Shown one piece after another: positions 52,411-63,094 of a stretch of DNA of 64,000 nt (position 1 is the first letter of the stretch; each line of letters starts with the position of its first letter). Source of the DNA: Helicobacter cetorum (lineage in GTDB: Bacteria; Campylobacterota; Campylobacteria; Campylobacterales; UBA6016). The notes beneath the pieces were generated by a model. It was not told the origin of the DNA. It saw nothing but the letters and a program-made list of their open reading frames with translations, and ran no database searches. Where the stretch lies: NCBI GenBank assembly GCA_022729705.1, contig DZAX01000001.1:94942-158941 (forward strand), in the 5' to 3' direction. Position numbers and translations under genes: made by a program.

Positions 52411-53799
52411 ATGGAGTATAGAGTAGAAAAAGACACAATGGGCGAAGTGTGCGTACCAAAAGAGGCGATATGGGGCGCACAAACGCAAAGAAGCCTTGAA
52501 AACTTCAAAATAGGCGTTGAGAAGATGCCCTCTGAGCTTATATCGGCGTTTGCGGTACTTAAAAAAGCGTTGGCAATTACAAACCACGAGCTAGGCAAAA
52601 TGGACGAGGTCAAAAAAGAGGCTATCGTAAGAGCGTGTGAGGAGATAATGGAAGGCAAGCTAGAGGGCGCATTTCCTCTATCTATCTGGCAAACCGGAAG
52701 TGGCACACAGACAAATATGAATATGAACGAAGTAATAGCGCATAGAGCGATGCAAAATATGGGTCTTGACTTCACAAAAGAAAAAGCGATACATCCAAAC
52801 GACCACGTCAATATGTCTCAAAGCTCAAACGACACGTTTCCTACGGCTATGCATATAGCGACGGTGGTTGAGGTTGAAGACAAACTTTTTGCGGCGTTAA
52901 GCCATCTAAGAGTGGTGTTGGCGGACAAAATGACGGCGTTTGACGACATCGTAAAAATCGGCAGAACGCATTTGCAAGACGCAACGCCTCTTACTTTAGG
53001 GCAAGAGTTTAGCGGATATGTCGCTATGCTTGACAACTCAAAAGCACAGATAAAAGCTAATTTGGAGTTTGTAAGAGATCTTGCAATAGGCGGTACGGCG
53101 GTGGGTACGGGGCTAAATGCGCATCCAAAACTCTCAGAGACGGCGGCGAGAGTAATTAGCGAGATTACAGAGAAGAGATTTTTTAGCGCCCCAAATAAAT
53201 TTCACGCACTTACAAGCCACGATGCGCTTACGAGTCTTCACGGAGCCCTTAAAGGTTTGGCGGCAAACTTGATGAAAATAGCAAACGATATTAGATGGCT
53301 CGCATCGGGCCCTAGATGCGGACTCGGCGAGCTAACTATTCCCGAAAACGAGCCGGGAAGCTCTATTATGCCGGGAAAAGTAAACCCTACGCAATCAGAG
53401 GCTATTACGATGGTGGCGTGTCAAGTAATGGGCAACGATGCGGCGGTCGGTTTTGCGGCATCACAGGGAAATTTTGAGCTAAACGTATTTAAGCCCGTGA
53501 TAATTTACAACGTGCTTCAAAGCGTAAGATTGCTAACTGATTCAATGATTAGTTTTGCCGATAATTGCGCAGTTGGAATAGAGCCAAACGTTGAAAAAAT
53601 TACAACATATCTAAATGACTCTTTGATGCTGGTAACAGCTCTGAATCCTCATATAGGTTATGAAAATGCGGCAAAAATAGCCAAAACGGCGCACAAAAAC
53701 GGCTCCACCTTAAAAGAGGAAGCTGTAGGGCTAGGGCTTCTTACGCCCGAACAGTTTGACGCATGGGTTGTCCCCATCGATATGACAAATAAATCTTGA
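52411..53799 (+). CDS. fumC: Class II fumarate hydratase
   Basis: [63 protein letters not shown]. Confidence 0.96.
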   Translation: MEYRVEKDTMGEVCVPKEAIWGAQTQRSLENFKIGVEKMPSELISAFAVLKKALAITNHELGKMDEVKKEAIVRACEEIMEGKLEGAFPLSIWQTGSGTQTNMNMNEVIAHRAMQNMGLDFTKEKAIHPNDHVNMSQSSNDTFPTAMHIATVVEVEDKLFAALSHLRVVLADKMTAFDDIVKIGRTHLQDATPLTLGQEFSGYVAMLDNSKAQIKANLEFVRDLAIGGTAVGTGLNAHPKLSETAARVISEITEKRFFSAPNKFHALTSHDALTSLHGALKGLAANLMKIANDIRWLASGPRCGLGELTIPENEPGSSIMPGKVNPTQSEAITMVACQVMGNDAAVGFAASQGNFELNVFKPVIIYNVLQSVRLLTDSMISFADNCAVGIEPNVEKITTYLNDSLMLVTALNPHIGYENAAKIAKTAHKNGSTLKEEAVGLGLLTPEQFDAWVVPIDMTNKS

Positions 53800-53816
53800 T
53801 CAAAGGATAGATAAAA

Positions 53817-54989
53817 ATGAATATACACGAGTACCAAGCCAAGGCTATTTTTAAAGAGTTTGGCGTTGCTGTTTTAAAAGGGGTTGTAGTTTCAAACCCA
53901 AAAGACGCTAGAGAAGCGGCGCAAGAGCTTGGCGGACATATTTGGGTGGTAAAAGCTCAAATTCATGCAGGTGGAAGAGGTAAAGGCGGCGGCGTTAAGC
54001 TTGCAAAATCTACGCTTGAAGTAGAAGAGCTTACAAAACAAATCCTTGGTATGACACTGGTAACTCACCAAACAGGTCCTGAGGGTAAGTTGGTTCAAAA
54101 AGTATATATCGAAGAGGGTGCAAAAATAAAGCAAGAGCTATATCTTGGTATGACGCTAGATAGAAGTAAAGAGCAGACGGTGATGATGGCATCTACGGAG
54201 GGCGGCGTAGAGATAGAAGAGGTGGCGGCAAACCATCCTGAAAAAATTATCAAAGTAGCCATAGACTCGGCGTGCGGCTTTCAAGGTTTTCACGGGAGAG
54301 AGCTTGCTTTTGGTTTGGGGCTAGCAAACGAACAGATACCTGAGTTTATCAAATTCGCCAAAGCTCTTTATGAGTGCTACACAAAAAAAGAGGCAAATCT
54401 TGTAGAGATAAATCCGCTTATACTAACAGAAGAGGGTCACTTTTTGGCTCTTGACGCAAAAATGGGTTTTGATGATAACTCTTTGCCAAGACACCACGAA
54501 ATAGAGGGACTAAGAGATCTTGGCGAAGAGGAGCCGACTGAGATTGAGGCTTCAAGATACGGGCTAAGCTATGTAAAGCTAGATGGAAACGTCGGCTGTA
54601 TGGTAAACGGCGCAGGTCTTGCAATGGGAACCATGGACATCATCAAGCACGAAGGTGGAGAGCCAGCAAACTTCCTTGACGTGGGCGGCGGCGCAAGTCC
54701 TGAGACTGTGGCTAGAGGTTTTGAGATAATACTTAAAGATAAAAATGTAAAAGCTATATTCGTAAATATTTTTGGCGGAATAGTAAGGTGTGATAGAGTC
54801 GCAAACGGTATTATAGAAGCGACAAAAATCATTCACGTCGGAGTTCCGGTCATAGTAAGACTAGACGGCACAAATGCAGTAGAGGCAAAAGAGATACTAA
54901 AAAATTCAAATATACCAAATCTAATAGCGGCTGAGAGCCTAGAAGACGGCGCAAAAAAAGCGGTAGCAGCGGCAAAGGGGGAGTTTTAA
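53817..54989 (+). CDS. sucC: Succinyl-CoA synthetase beta subunit
   Basis: [53 protein letters not shown]. Confidence 0.96.
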   Translation: MNIHEYQAKAIFKEFGVAVLKGVVVSNPKDAREAAQELGGHIWVVKAQIHAGGRGKGGGVKLAKSTLEVEELTKQILGMTLVTHQTGPEGKLVQKVYIEEGAKIKQELYLGMTLDRSKEQTVMMASTEGGVEIEEVAANHPEKIIKVAIDSACGFQGFHGRELAFGLGLANEQIPEFIKFAKALYECYTKKEANLVEINPLILTEEGHFLALDAKMGFDDNSLPRHHEIEGLRDLGEEEPTEIEASRYGLSYVKLDGNVGCMVNGAGLAMGTMDIIKHEGGEPANFLDVGGGASPETVARGFEIILKDKNVKAIFVNIFGGIVRCDRVANGIIEATKIIHVGVPVIVRLDGTNAVEAKEILKNSNIPNLIAAESLEDGAKKAVAAAKGEF

Positions 54990-54990
54990 T

Positions 54991-55863
54991 ATGGCGATAC
55001 TAGTTGGTAAACACTCAAAAGTAATAGTTCAAGGTTTTACGGGTAAAGAGGGAACGTTTCACGCGACTCAATGTCTTGACTACGGCACAAATATCGTAGG
55101 CGGAGTAACTCCTGGCAAAGGCGGTCAGACGCATCTTGATAAACCTGTTTTTAATACGGTAAGAGATGCGGTTGAGGCGACTGGAGCCGATGTGTCTCTT
55201 ATATTTGTCCCACCTATGTTTGTCGCAGACGCAATTATGGAAGCGGCAGAGGCTGGTATTAAGCTAATCGTCACCATCACAGAGGGAACGCCTGTAAAAG
55301 ATATGATGATTGCAAAACCTTATGCGACAAAAAAAGGCGCAAAGCTAATAGGACCAAACTGCCCTGGTATTATCACTCCTGAAGAGGCAAAAATAGGGAT
55401 TATGCCCGGTATGATATTCAAAAAAGGTAATGTGGGTCTTATATCAAAATCAGGAACGCTTACATACGAAGCGTCAAATCAAATAGTAGAAGAGGGACTT
55501 GGAATCTCCACGGCTGTAGGTATCGGCGGCGACCCAATAATAGGTCTTAGCTATATAGAACTTTTGGAGATGTTTGAAAATGACCCTGAGACAAAAGCTA
55601 TCGCAATGATAGGCGAAATCGGCGGCGACCTTGAAATACAAGCAGCAAAATACATCAAAGAGCATGTAACAAAACCTGTTACGGCGTTTATCGCAGGTCA
55701 AAGCGCACCTGAGGGTAAAAGAATGGGTCACGCGGGAGCTATCATAGCGGGCGGCGCCGGAACTGCCGCTGAGAAGATGGCGGCTCTTGAGGCGGCTGGC
55801 GTACGTGTCGTAAAATCTCCGGCTGATATAGGAAAAACAGTAAGGTTAAGTTTTAATAATTAA
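54991..55863 (+). CDS. sucD: Succinyl-CoA synthetase alpha subunit
   Basis: [64 protein letters not shown]. Confidence 0.96.
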   Translation: MAILVGKHSKVIVQGFTGKEGTFHATQCLDYGTNIVGGVTPGKGGQTHLDKPVFNTVRDAVEATGADVSLIFVPPMFVADAIMEAAEAGIKLIVTITEGTPVKDMMIAKPYATKKGAKLIGPNCPGIITPEEAKIGIMPGMIFKKGNVGLISKSGTLTYEASNQIVEEGLGISTAVGIGGDPIIGLSYIELLEMFENDPETKAIAMIGEIGGDLEIQAAKYIKEHVTKPVTAFIAGQSAPEGKRMGHAGAIIAGGAGTAAEKMAALEAAGVRVVKSPADIGKTVRLSFNN

Positions 55864-55890
55864 CAAAAAGAAGCAAAGCTTCTTCTTGTT
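55862..55890 (+). terminator. Long hairpin downstream of sucD
   Basis: AACAAAAAGAAGC-aaa-GCTTCTTCTTGTT, 13-bp stem with one mismatch; no long U tract, so terminator function is uncertain. Confidence 0.5.
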
Positions 55891-55940
55891 ACGCTGTATT
55901 AAGTCACTTTGAGTGAATTAATTGGCAAAAGGATTACAAA

Positions 55941-56198
55941 ATGAAACATACTTACGAAGTTCAAAATATTAGATGCGGTGGTTGTGCAAATACTATAAAC
56001 AAAGCTCTTTCGGCAGAATTTGAAGATGTTGAAATAGATGTAATGAGTAAAAAAGTAACAGTTGAAATCAAAAATGAGTCTGAAATATCAAAAGGTGCCG
56101 AGATGTTAAAAAAACTAGGTTACCCTTTGACAGGCGAAGAGAGCGGAATGCTTGATAAGGCTAAAAGCTTTGTCTCTTGCGCTATTGGAAAAATATGA
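55941..56198 (+). CDS. Heavy-metal-associated (HMA) domain protein, CopZ-like
   Basis: YEVQNIRCGGCANTINKAL (CxxC metal-binding motif). Confidence 0.8.
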   Translation: MKHTYEVQNIRCGGCANTINKALSAEFEDVEIDVMSKKVTVEIKNESEISKGAEMLKKLGYPLTGEESGMLDKAKSFVSCAIGKI

Positions 56199-56221
56199 CT
56201 CTCTGAATAATTCAGAATTTT

Positions 56222-56292
56222 AGAGCGGCAAGCCGCAAGAGCCGTCTACTGAAGACCTCATTTTGGGCTTTGCTCAAAATGTGAGAATTAAC
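56222..56292 (+). repeat. Three-hairpin dispersed intergenic element, copy B
   Basis: agagcggcaagccgcaagagccgtctactgaagacctcattttgggctttgctcaaaatgtgagaattaac. Confidence 0.85.
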
Positions 56293-56323
56293 TATGATGT
56301 TTTAAATAATAAGAGGAGATGAG

Positions 56324-56641
56324 ATGTCAGTAATAAATGCGCCCGAAAATACTCCGGTATGGGTTGACGAAGCTAGATGTAAGGCGTGCGATATTTGTGT
56401 TTCCGTGTGCCCTGCGGGAGTTCTCGCTATGAGACCAGAGCCGACTTCAACGCTTGGATCTATGATAGAAATAATCGCTCCAAATGCTTGCATTGGATGC
56501 AATGATTGTGAAATAAGCTGTCCAGATTTTGCAATTTTTGTCGCTGATAAAGCGCAATATAAATTTGCAAAACTAAGCGAAGAGTCAAAACAGAGAGCAC
56601 AGGCTATCAAAGACAACAAATACAGAATTTTGAGCGCTTAA
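56324..56641 (+). CDS. oorD: 2-oxoglutarate:ferredoxin oxidoreductase delta (ferredoxin-like) subunit
   Basis: CKACDICVSVCPAGVLAM and CIGCNDCEISCPDFAIFV; first gene of oor cluster. Confidence 0.9.
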   Translation: MSVINAPENTPVWVDEARCKACDICVSVCPAGVLAMRPEPTSTLGSMIEIIAPNACIGCNDCEISCPDFAIFVADKAQYKFAKLSEESKQRAQAIKDNKYRILSA

Positions 56642-56652
56642 GGAGAAGAGTA

Positions 56653-57795
56653 ATGGCAACAAGAGAAATAATATCTACAGGAAACGACTTATCCGCAATC
56701 GCCGCAGTTGACGCTGGTTGTAGATTTTTTGGAGGGTATCCAATAACTCCGTCAAGTGAAATAATGCACACTATTTCGGATCTTTTGCCGGAACAAGGCG
56801 GCACATGTATTCAGATGGAAGACGAGATAGCCGGTATTGCGGCGGCCATAGGCGCCTCTATGAGCGGTGTTAGGTCAATGACCGCTACTAGCGGACCGGG
56901 CGTATCTCTTAAAGCTGAAAATCTTGGTTTAGCCCAAATGACAGAAACGCCGCTAGTGCTTGTAAACGTCATGAGAGGCGGTCCTTCGACAGGTCTACCA
57001 ACAAGGGTATCTCAAGGCGACGTAAGACAATCAAGAAATCCAAGTCACGGCGACTATAGATCAATAACGCTTTGCGCCGGAACTTTGGCTGAGTGCTACA
57101 CGGAGACGGTTAGAGCGTTTAATCTTGCCGATAGATTTATGCAGCCTGTAATTGTTTTGACTGACGAAACATTGGGGCATATGCACGGAAAAGCGATGGT
57201 GCCAACTGTTGAAGAGGTAAAAGCTGATATTAAATTAAGAGCTGTGTTTACAGGAGCCCCTGAAGATTATAGACCATACGGTGTCGGCGCTGATGAAGCG
57301 GCGGTATTAAACCCGATGTTTAAAGGGTATAGATACCATTTTACTGGTCTTCACCACGATGCAAAAGGTTTTCCAACAGAAGAGATTGAGACTTGCAGAA
57401 AACTGATTCAAAGACTTGAAGATAAAGTAATGATGCACACTGATGAGATTGAGCTAAACGAAGAGTTTATGTGTGATGATTTGCAAGAGGGAGACGTTCT
57501 TATTATCGCTTACGGCTCCGTATCTCTCGCAGCAAAAGAGGCTATTAGACATCTTAGAAAAGACGGCATTAAAGCGGGACTATTTAGACCAATAACACTT
57601 TGGCCAAGTCCTGCTACAAGAATCAAACACTTTACAGACAAAGTAAAAAAAGTACTTTGTGTCGAACTAAATATTAGACAATACACTGAAGAAGTTGAAA
57701 GAGTTTCAGGAAGACTTGATATAGACGGTCTATATAAAGTAAACGGTAGAGCGATCTCTCCATACGAAATCGTTGAAAAAGTGAAGGGGATGTAA
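56653..57795 (+). CDS. oorA: 2-oxoglutarate:ferredoxin oxidoreductase alpha subunit
   Basis: FFGGYPITPSSEIMHTISDLLPEQGGTCIQMEDEIAGIAAAIGASMSGVRSMTATSGPG. Confidence 0.93.
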   Translation: MATREIISTGNDLSAIAAVDAGCRFFGGYPITPSSEIMHTISDLLPEQGGTCIQMEDEIAGIAAAIGASMSGVRSMTATSGPGVSLKAENLGLAQMTETPLVLVNVMRGGPSTGLPTRVSQGDVRQSRNPSHGDYRSITLCAGTLAECYTETVRAFNLADRFMQPVIVLTDETLGHMHGKAMVPTVEEVKADIKLRAVFTGAPEDYRPYGVGADEAAVLNPMFKGYRYHFTGLHHDAKGFPTEEIETCRKLIQRLEDKVMMHTDEIELNEEFMCDDLQEGDVLIIAYGSVSLAAKEAIRHLRKDGIKAGLFRPITLWPSPATRIKHFTDKVKKVLCVELNIRQYTEEVERVSGRLDIDGLYKVNGRAISPYEIVEKVKGM

Positions 57796-57797
57796 CA

Positions 57798-58655
57798 ATG
57801 GCATTTGATTATGATAAATACTTAAGACTAGAAAAAATGCCGACACTTTGGTGTTGGGGTTGTGGTGATGGCGTTATTCTAAAATCCGTTATAAGAGCGA
57901 TTGATGCGTGCGGTTGGGATATGGATGATGTTTGTATTGTCTCTGGTATTGGATGCTCGGGAAGATTTTCTTCTTACATCAATTGCAATACAGTGCATAC
58001 TACGCACGGTAGAACTATCCCGTTTGCAACAGGTATAAAGCTTGCCAATCCTGATAAGCATGTTATCGTTGTCGCCGGCGACGGAGACGCCCTTGCAATT
58101 GGCGGTAACCACACAATTCATGGTTGCAGAAGAAATATAGATCTAAACTTTATAGTTATAAACAACTTTATTTACGGCTTAACAAACTCTCAAACAAGCC
58201 CGACAACTCCGCAAGGTATGTGGACCGTTAGTCAAACAGCCGGCAACATTGACCCTACATTTGACGCGTGTAAGCTTGCTATCGCCTCAGGAGCTTCTTT
58301 TGTTGCTAGAGAGTCTATGCTTGACCCTAAAAAACTAGAAAAATCTCTTGTAAAAGGCTTTCAACATAAGGGTTTCTCTTTCTTTGACGTATTTTCGAAT
58401 TGCCACGTAAACCTTGGTAGAAAAAACAAAATGGAAAGCGCTATGAAAAACCTAGACTGGATCGACTCTATTACGACTCCGTTGGCAAAATATGAGAAGC
58501 TCTCGCCTGAGGAGCAACTCAATAAATTCCCAACAGGCGTCTTAAAACACGACACGGAAGCCAAAGAGTATTGCGATATGTACAAAGAGATTATCGCTGT
58601 TCACCAAGGAAATAGAAAAGCCTTGACGCAAGACGATTTCGCTAAAAAAATATAA
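57798..58655 (+). CDS. oorB: 2-oxoglutarate:ferredoxin oxidoreductase beta subunit
   Basis: LWCWGCGDGVILKSVIRAID; HGRTIPFATGIKLANP; VVAGDGDALAIGGNHTIHGCRRNIDLNFIVINNFIYGLT. Confidence 0.93.
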   Translation: MAFDYDKYLRLEKMPTLWCWGCGDGVILKSVIRAIDACGWDMDDVCIVSGIGCSGRFSSYINCNTVHTTHGRTIPFATGIKLANPDKHVIVVAGDGDALAIGGNHTIHGCRRNIDLNFIVINNFIYGLTNSQTSPTTPQGMWTVSQTAGNIDPTFDACKLAIASGASFVARESMLDPKKLEKSLVKGFQHKGFSFFDVFSNCHVNLGRKNKMESAMKNLDWIDSITTPLAKYEKLSPEEQLNKFPTGVLKHDTEAKEYCDMYKEIIAVHQGNRKALTQDDFAKKI

Positions 58656-58667
58656 GGAAGGCGCACA

Positions 58668-59270
58668 ATGGCTAGAACATTAATGAGATTTACGGGCGTC
58701 GGTGGGCAAGGCGTACTTCTTGCGGGCGAAATATTTGCCGCCGCAAAAATAAAAACAGGAGGCTACGGTCTTAAAACCGCCACATACACATCACAAGTGC
58801 GCGGTGGTCCAACGGTTGTTGATATTACGCTGGATGATGAAGAGATATTTTATCCTTATGCAAATGACGGAGAGATAGATTTTATGCTCTCAGTCGCTCA
58901 AAAAAGTTATGATTTGTTTAAAAACGGCGTATCAGATGGCGGCACTATTGTTATAGAGCCAAATCTGGTAAAACCGACTGAAGACGATTTGAAAAAATGG
59001 AATATTATTGAAATTCCTATCATCACAATCGCAAAAGAGGAAGTTGGTAATGTTATTACTCAGTCTGTTGTAGCTCTGGCTATTGCAAACACTATGACAA
59101 AAGCCCTTGATAAGGATTTGTTAAAAGGCGTGATGCTAAGCAAGGTTCCGGCAAAAGTTCATGAAGTAAATATTAAGGCTTACGAACTGGGTGAGAAGTA
59201 CGCAATAGACGCCATGAACGGTAAAATCTACAAAGCAAAATGCGACACAGCGGGATGTGTGATGGAGTAA
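58668..59270 (+). CDS. oorC: 2-oxoglutarate:ferredoxin oxidoreductase gamma subunit
   Basis: FTGVGGQGVLLAGEIFAAAKIKTGGYGLKTATYTSQVRGGPTVVDI. Confidence 0.93.
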   Translation: MARTLMRFTGVGGQGVLLAGEIFAAAKIKTGGYGLKTATYTSQVRGGPTVVDITLDDEEIFYPYANDGEIDFMLSVAQKSYDLFKNGVSDGGTIVIEPNLVKPTEDDLKKWNIIEIPIITIAKEEVGNVITQSVVALAIANTMTKALDKDLLKGVMLSKVPAKVHEVNIKAYELGEKYAIDAMNGKIYKAKCDTAGCVME

Positions 59271-59276
59271 TCCATC

Positions 59277-59759
59277 TCACACCTTTTTGTCAAACAAAAC
59301 ACCAATTGCGTAATCAATTCTTCTAAGTAGCATATCCGCCTCATCTTTAGATAAATCTTTTATTTTTTTAACTCCATTTTTCTCAATAAAAGAGATAGCA
59401 ATGGAGTCTGCCCTATCATTGATACCAAACTTTATATTTTGACTAAACGTATTCATACTTTTGTTTAGTCTGTCAGTTAGCTCTTGTATCTCCTCTGCTT
59501 TTCGTTCTTCCTCTGCTCTCTGTTTTCGCTCACTATCTCGTCTTTTAGACTTTTCTTGCTCTTCTTCGTATATTTTTTTTACTTTAAATGCCTCTTGCTT
59601 ATTACTATCTGCAATATCGATGGCTCTATACGCATCGATTCCCATCGGCTCTTTTGGGGTAATTTTTTTGCTTTTTTCGGCTTCTGCGGTTTTTAGATAT
59701 TTATTTTCATAACCAGTGGCCGTGCTGTAGGCACTGATGGATGTTTTCATTGGAGTCAC
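59277..59759 (-). CDS. flaG: FlaG-family flagellar protein
   Basis: C-terminal ELTDRLNKSMNTFSQNIKFGINDRADSIAISFIEKNGVKKIKDLS...; precedes a FliD-like gene; charged N-terminal coiled region. Confidence 0.6.
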   Translation of the reverse strand: MTPMKTSISAYSTATGYENKYLKTAEAEKSKKITPKEPMGIDAYRAIDIADSNKQEAFKVKKIYEEEQEKSKRRDSERKQRAEEERKAEEIQELTDRLNKSMNTFSQNIKFGINDRADSIAISFIEKNGVKKIKDLSKDEADMLLRRIDYAIGVLFDKKV

Positions 59760-59954
59760 CTCTTGTTTATATTATTGTTCGCTTACAGTATCGGCAAATA
59801 ATCAATTATTTTAAATTCATTGTTAAATGAAGATAAAAAGTTATAGAAGTAAGAAGTGGATACTTAGATGGGAAGCTTGATGTGTTAGCTAGGCTGGAGT
59901 GGCTAAACTGTAGTTATATTTTCGTATTAATGCGTATGGCGTAGCATAAACCTC

Positions 59955-59987
59955 ACAGCCGACGCAAGTAAAGCTTGCGTTGGCTGT
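59955..59987. terminator. Hairpin downstream of the FliD-like gene
   Basis: ACAGCCGACGCAAG-taaag-CTTGCGTTGGCTGT, 14-bp stem with one G-U pair; no strong U tract. Confidence 0.4.
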
Positions 59988-59999
59988 AAATATCAGATA

Positions 60000-61637
60000 T
60001 TAGTGTATCTCGTCGTACTGTTTTTTAATAGAGTTTGCAACTTGCTGAAACTTGCTTATAATTGAGCCAAGATTTTCAAATCTGTTGTCTGACTCTTTGT
60101 ATCTGTCTACTAGATTTTTGATAACATGGATTTTTTTATCCCTATCTCTATGCCTAAATCTATCTTTGTGTTTATGATCGTCGTCTTTATCTGTGCCATC
60201 CACGACGCTGCCCTTAAGTGCAACGCTAAGCGCAGAATCTATTTTTGCGAACACACTTTTAAATAACGACTCTGATGTGTTTGGATTAGTGTTAATCCCA
60301 CTATTTAGTGCGGTCTTATCTACGCTTATAGCACCGGAGGCACTTATTGAAAAACCATAATCGCTCAAAGATACGCCACCGGGGCTTTTTTCGGTGATAA
60401 GAGAGCCAACTGTATTATAGAGCTCTGCAACCTTCTTAGAGTCTTGTCTAGTTAGCCCAAGAGTTTTTGAGCCAAGAGCGTTGAATGATGAGGTAAAGCT
60501 ATCTACTAAAGTGGGAATATTGGAAAGCTCTTGTGATACGGATAGCTTAATATCTACGCCTGAGGCTTTGTTCAGTTTTAACACTCCGCCGTCAATAACG
60601 TCTGTTACTTCATTGCTTGAGCGAGTCATCAGTTCGCCGTTAAGAGTAAAATTAGCGTCTTTTGCAACTTGCAATAATCTGGCTTTCGAAATATCAGTAT
60701 TGACATTGCCATCGCCGTCTGTGTCTTGCGTTTTGCCCATTAGTTCATTTGCGGCATCAGAGGATGTTATATTTATCTCTCCACCGCTAAGATTTTTAAA
60801 GCCTATTTTTCTTACTTTGTCTGTTTCTGTGATGTAAGTGTAAGCTCTTACGCCTGTTTCGGCAGTTTTTGTATTTATAGCTCTTACTATAGCTAGCGCA
60901 TTATCTTCGCTGGTATTTGTAGTTTTTGTAGCCGCCATTGAGATATTGACGCCGTTAATTGACAGCTCGCCGTCTGCAATTTCAGCACTTCCACTTTTTA
61001 CTGTGCTGTCGAGCATCTTTCTTGTCGTCAAACCAATATCAAAAGTGGAGTCTATTGTTATTTTGTTAGACAAACCTGTGTTATTGGCTTTTAACGTCAT
61101 AACAAATGGATTTTTTGCAACCCCAGTATCTAAAATACCAGCTGTGACAGCTCCGCCCGTTGCATCGTTAATTTTTTGTACAAACTGCTCTAGCGTGGTT
61201 CCCGCTTTTACATCTACGCTGTAGCTTTGGCTGTTTACGCTCATTTTGAATGTAGCGTCATACGTCGAAACGACCGCCGCATTTTTAGCGGAAAATCCTC
61301 TGGATTGCATAATATGATTTTGTGCCAATCCTGAGACGTTTATTATCGACTCTTGTGCTTTTGCGCCATCGCCAACGCTTATGGACACATCAGTGCTTGA
61401 GCTTGTCGCAACTCTTTTAATATAAGTAGAATCATCAGTTAGACTCGCAACATTTGACTTTATAGATGCGATAGCATCGGTTAGTTTGGCTGAAGCGTCT
61501 ACTGTCGTAGGTTGTGTAATTGTAGTAACGTCATGCTTACGCTCTACTCTTTCATCTTTTATTTTTGATTTTATGCTATCAGGCATATTTTGAGCGTAAA
61601 TGCTACTCGTGTAGCCTATGGCATTTATATTTGCCAT
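60000..61637 (-). CDS. fliD: FliD-like flagellar filament-capping protein
   Basis: ESIINVSGLAQNHIMQSRGFS (FliD_N-like); C-terminal LGSIISKFQQVANSIKKQYDEIH; next to flaG-like gene. Confidence 0.72.
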   Translation of the reverse strand: MANINAIGYTSSIYAQNMPDSIKSKIKDERVERKHDVTTITQPTTVDASAKLTDAIASIKSNVASLTDDSTYIKRVATSSSTDVSISVGDGAKAQESIINVSGLAQNHIMQSRGFSAKNAAVVSTYDATFKMSVNSQSYSVDVKAGTTLEQFVQKINDATGGAVTAGILDTGVAKNPFVMTLKANNTGLSNKITIDSTFDIGLTTRKMLDSTVKSGSAEIADGELSINGVNISMAATKTTNTSEDNALAIVRAINTKTAETGVRAYTYITETDKVRKIGFKNLSGGEINITSSDAANELMGKTQDTDGDGNVNTDISKARLLQVAKDANFTLNGELMTRSSNEVTDVIDGGVLKLNKASGVDIKLSVSQELSNIPTLVDSFTSSFNALGSKTLGLTRQDSKKVAELYNTVGSLITEKSPGGVSLSDYGFSISASGAISVDKTALNSGINTNPNTSESLFKSVFAKIDSALSVALKGSVVDGTDKDDDHKHKDRFRHRDRDKKIHVIKNLVDRYKESDNRFENLGSIISKFQQVANSIKKQYDEIH

Positions 61638-61753
61638 TTTAAATCCTTTCTTTGGCTCTATGCCAAAAGTTATCCCAAACTCTTGCTGAGTTACTCACCT
61701 CTATATATCGTCATATATTGGCACGATTATATCAAATCTCCATTTAAAAAACT

Positions 61754-61896
61754 TTAATATAAAAAGAATCGTTGATATTCATCAATATCAAATCCAACAA
61801 TAAGCTTATCTTTAAACTCTATAACTGGACGTTTTATCATTGTCGGCTCGATTGCGAGGCTCTCTATTTTTTGCTTATCATCCAACTCTTTTTTAT
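61754..61896 (-). pseudogene. C-terminal remnant of an ArsC/Spx-family reductase
   Basis: Minus-strand reading KELDDKQKIESLAIEPTMIKRPVIEFKDKLIVGFDIDEYQRFFLY*; no N-terminal half, sequence runs into the repeat at 61901. Confidence 0.6.
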
Positions 61897-61900
61897 TTTA

Positions 61901-61972
61901 ATTAATTCTCACATTTTGGGCAAAGCCCAAAATTAGGTCTTCGGCAGACTGCCCTTGCGACTAGTCGCTCTT
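61901..61972 (-). repeat. Three-hairpin dispersed intergenic element, copy C
   Basis: Reverse complement agagcgactagtcgcaagggcagtctgccgaagacctaattttgggctttgcccaaaatgtgagaattaat aligns end to end with copies A and B. Confidence 0.85.
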
Positions 61973-61978
61973 GGAATT

Positions 61979-62482
61979 TCATTTTTTCTCTATTTTTTCA
62001 AAATTCTCGACAATCTCCGCATCTATTGTGGTTGTGTCCCCTCTTTGCATCGGCGTTTCGCGTTTTCGTCTTATGTTGTTTTGGTTTAAAAAGTTAAAAT
62101 TAAAAGGACGAAATAGTGTGTAGCCCAGCGTCATAAATATTATGCCAATGGCCGCTTCATACATATCAAGCGACTCGGCGGAAAGCGACAAAAGATATGA
62201 GCCAAACAGCAAAGCCCCTCTATTTGCCAGAAGTGTCGAAAAAAATATTCCCGCAGCACCTTTGAATAGTCCCGTAAAAAGAGTTGAAGTGAGCGCTAAT
62301 TTGAGCCCTTTTTTGAGAGCCAAAAACGCTATGAGGGCAAATGAGAGCGTAATAGCGCTTGTAAGCATAAAATATGAAAATAGCATATTGGAGGCAAAGA
62401 TTGCAGAATTTACGGCGTCTTGCTTAAATATAAATGAAAAAATAAAGCAGAAAAACGCAAAATATAATCCAAAGTATCTCAT
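61979..62482 (-). CDS. Hypothetical integral membrane protein
   Basis: 167 aa with several hydrophobic segments and a charged C-terminus. Confidence 0.6.
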   Translation of the reverse strand: MRYFGLYFAFFCFIFSFIFKQDAVNSAIFASNMLFSYFMLTSAITLSFALIAFLALKKGLKLALTSTLFTGLFKGAAGIFFSTLLANRGALLFGSYLLSLSAESLDMYEAAIGIIFMTLGYTLFRPFNFNFLNQNNIRRKRETPMQRGDTTTIDAEIVENFEKIEKK

Positions 62483-62494
62483 AGTTTTTTCTCC

Positions 62495-62743
62495 TCAAAT
62501 CCCAAAACTCGCTATCATAGCAAAAACCGCAAACATTACGGCAAGGTGCGGCATATTGGCGCCATCTCTTAGGTATTGCATATGTCCGCCGCGAATGCCG
62601 CGAGGATCTTTTTACCTATATTTTTGGGCTAGCAGTATCTCTGAATACTTTGTAGCCATACCGATTCCAAGCAATAAAATAACAAGCGGTACGCCCCAGA
62701 GTAGACCTGAGAGCTGCTTTAGAAAATCGTTTATAAAATTCAT
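62495..62743 (-). pseudogene. Decayed sodium:alanine/glycine symporter (AGCS family) remnant
   Basis: 83-codon in-frame reading [81 protein letters not shown]; internal TAA, with expected sequence missing after LLLGIG. Confidence 0.65.
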
Positions 62744-62836
62744 TGAACGCCTTTTTTAAAAACATTTCAAAATTTTGATAAAAAAACCTAAAATTTTGCT
62801 AAAATACCATAAAAATAATTATCTCAAGTGGAATAA

Positions 62837-63094
62837 ATGAGCGCAAAAACAATAGAAGCTAGACTTTTTAAAAAATATAACAAAATGTTTTTGACAAGAG
62901 AACAGGTCGAAGCCGAAACACATGAGGCCGCCGACAAAATAGACAGCTCCTCATCGGTTGAGGACACATGGCTTATAGCCGATGTAGCGAGGTTTGTGGC
63001 AAAGCTTGGCGAAAAAAACGTCCGAACCAAACAGCAAACCATCGAGTACTACACCCAAAGACTCCAAGATATTTGGAGAAAACAGAGCCATTAA
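62837..63094 (+). CDS. Hypothetical protein, 85 aa
   Basis: Complete ORF with start and stop; no recognised motif. Confidence 0.5.
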   Translation: MSAKTIEARLFKKYNKMFLTREQVEAETHEAADKIDSSSSVEDTWLIADVARFVAKLGEKNVRTKQQTIEYYTQRLQDIWRKQSH

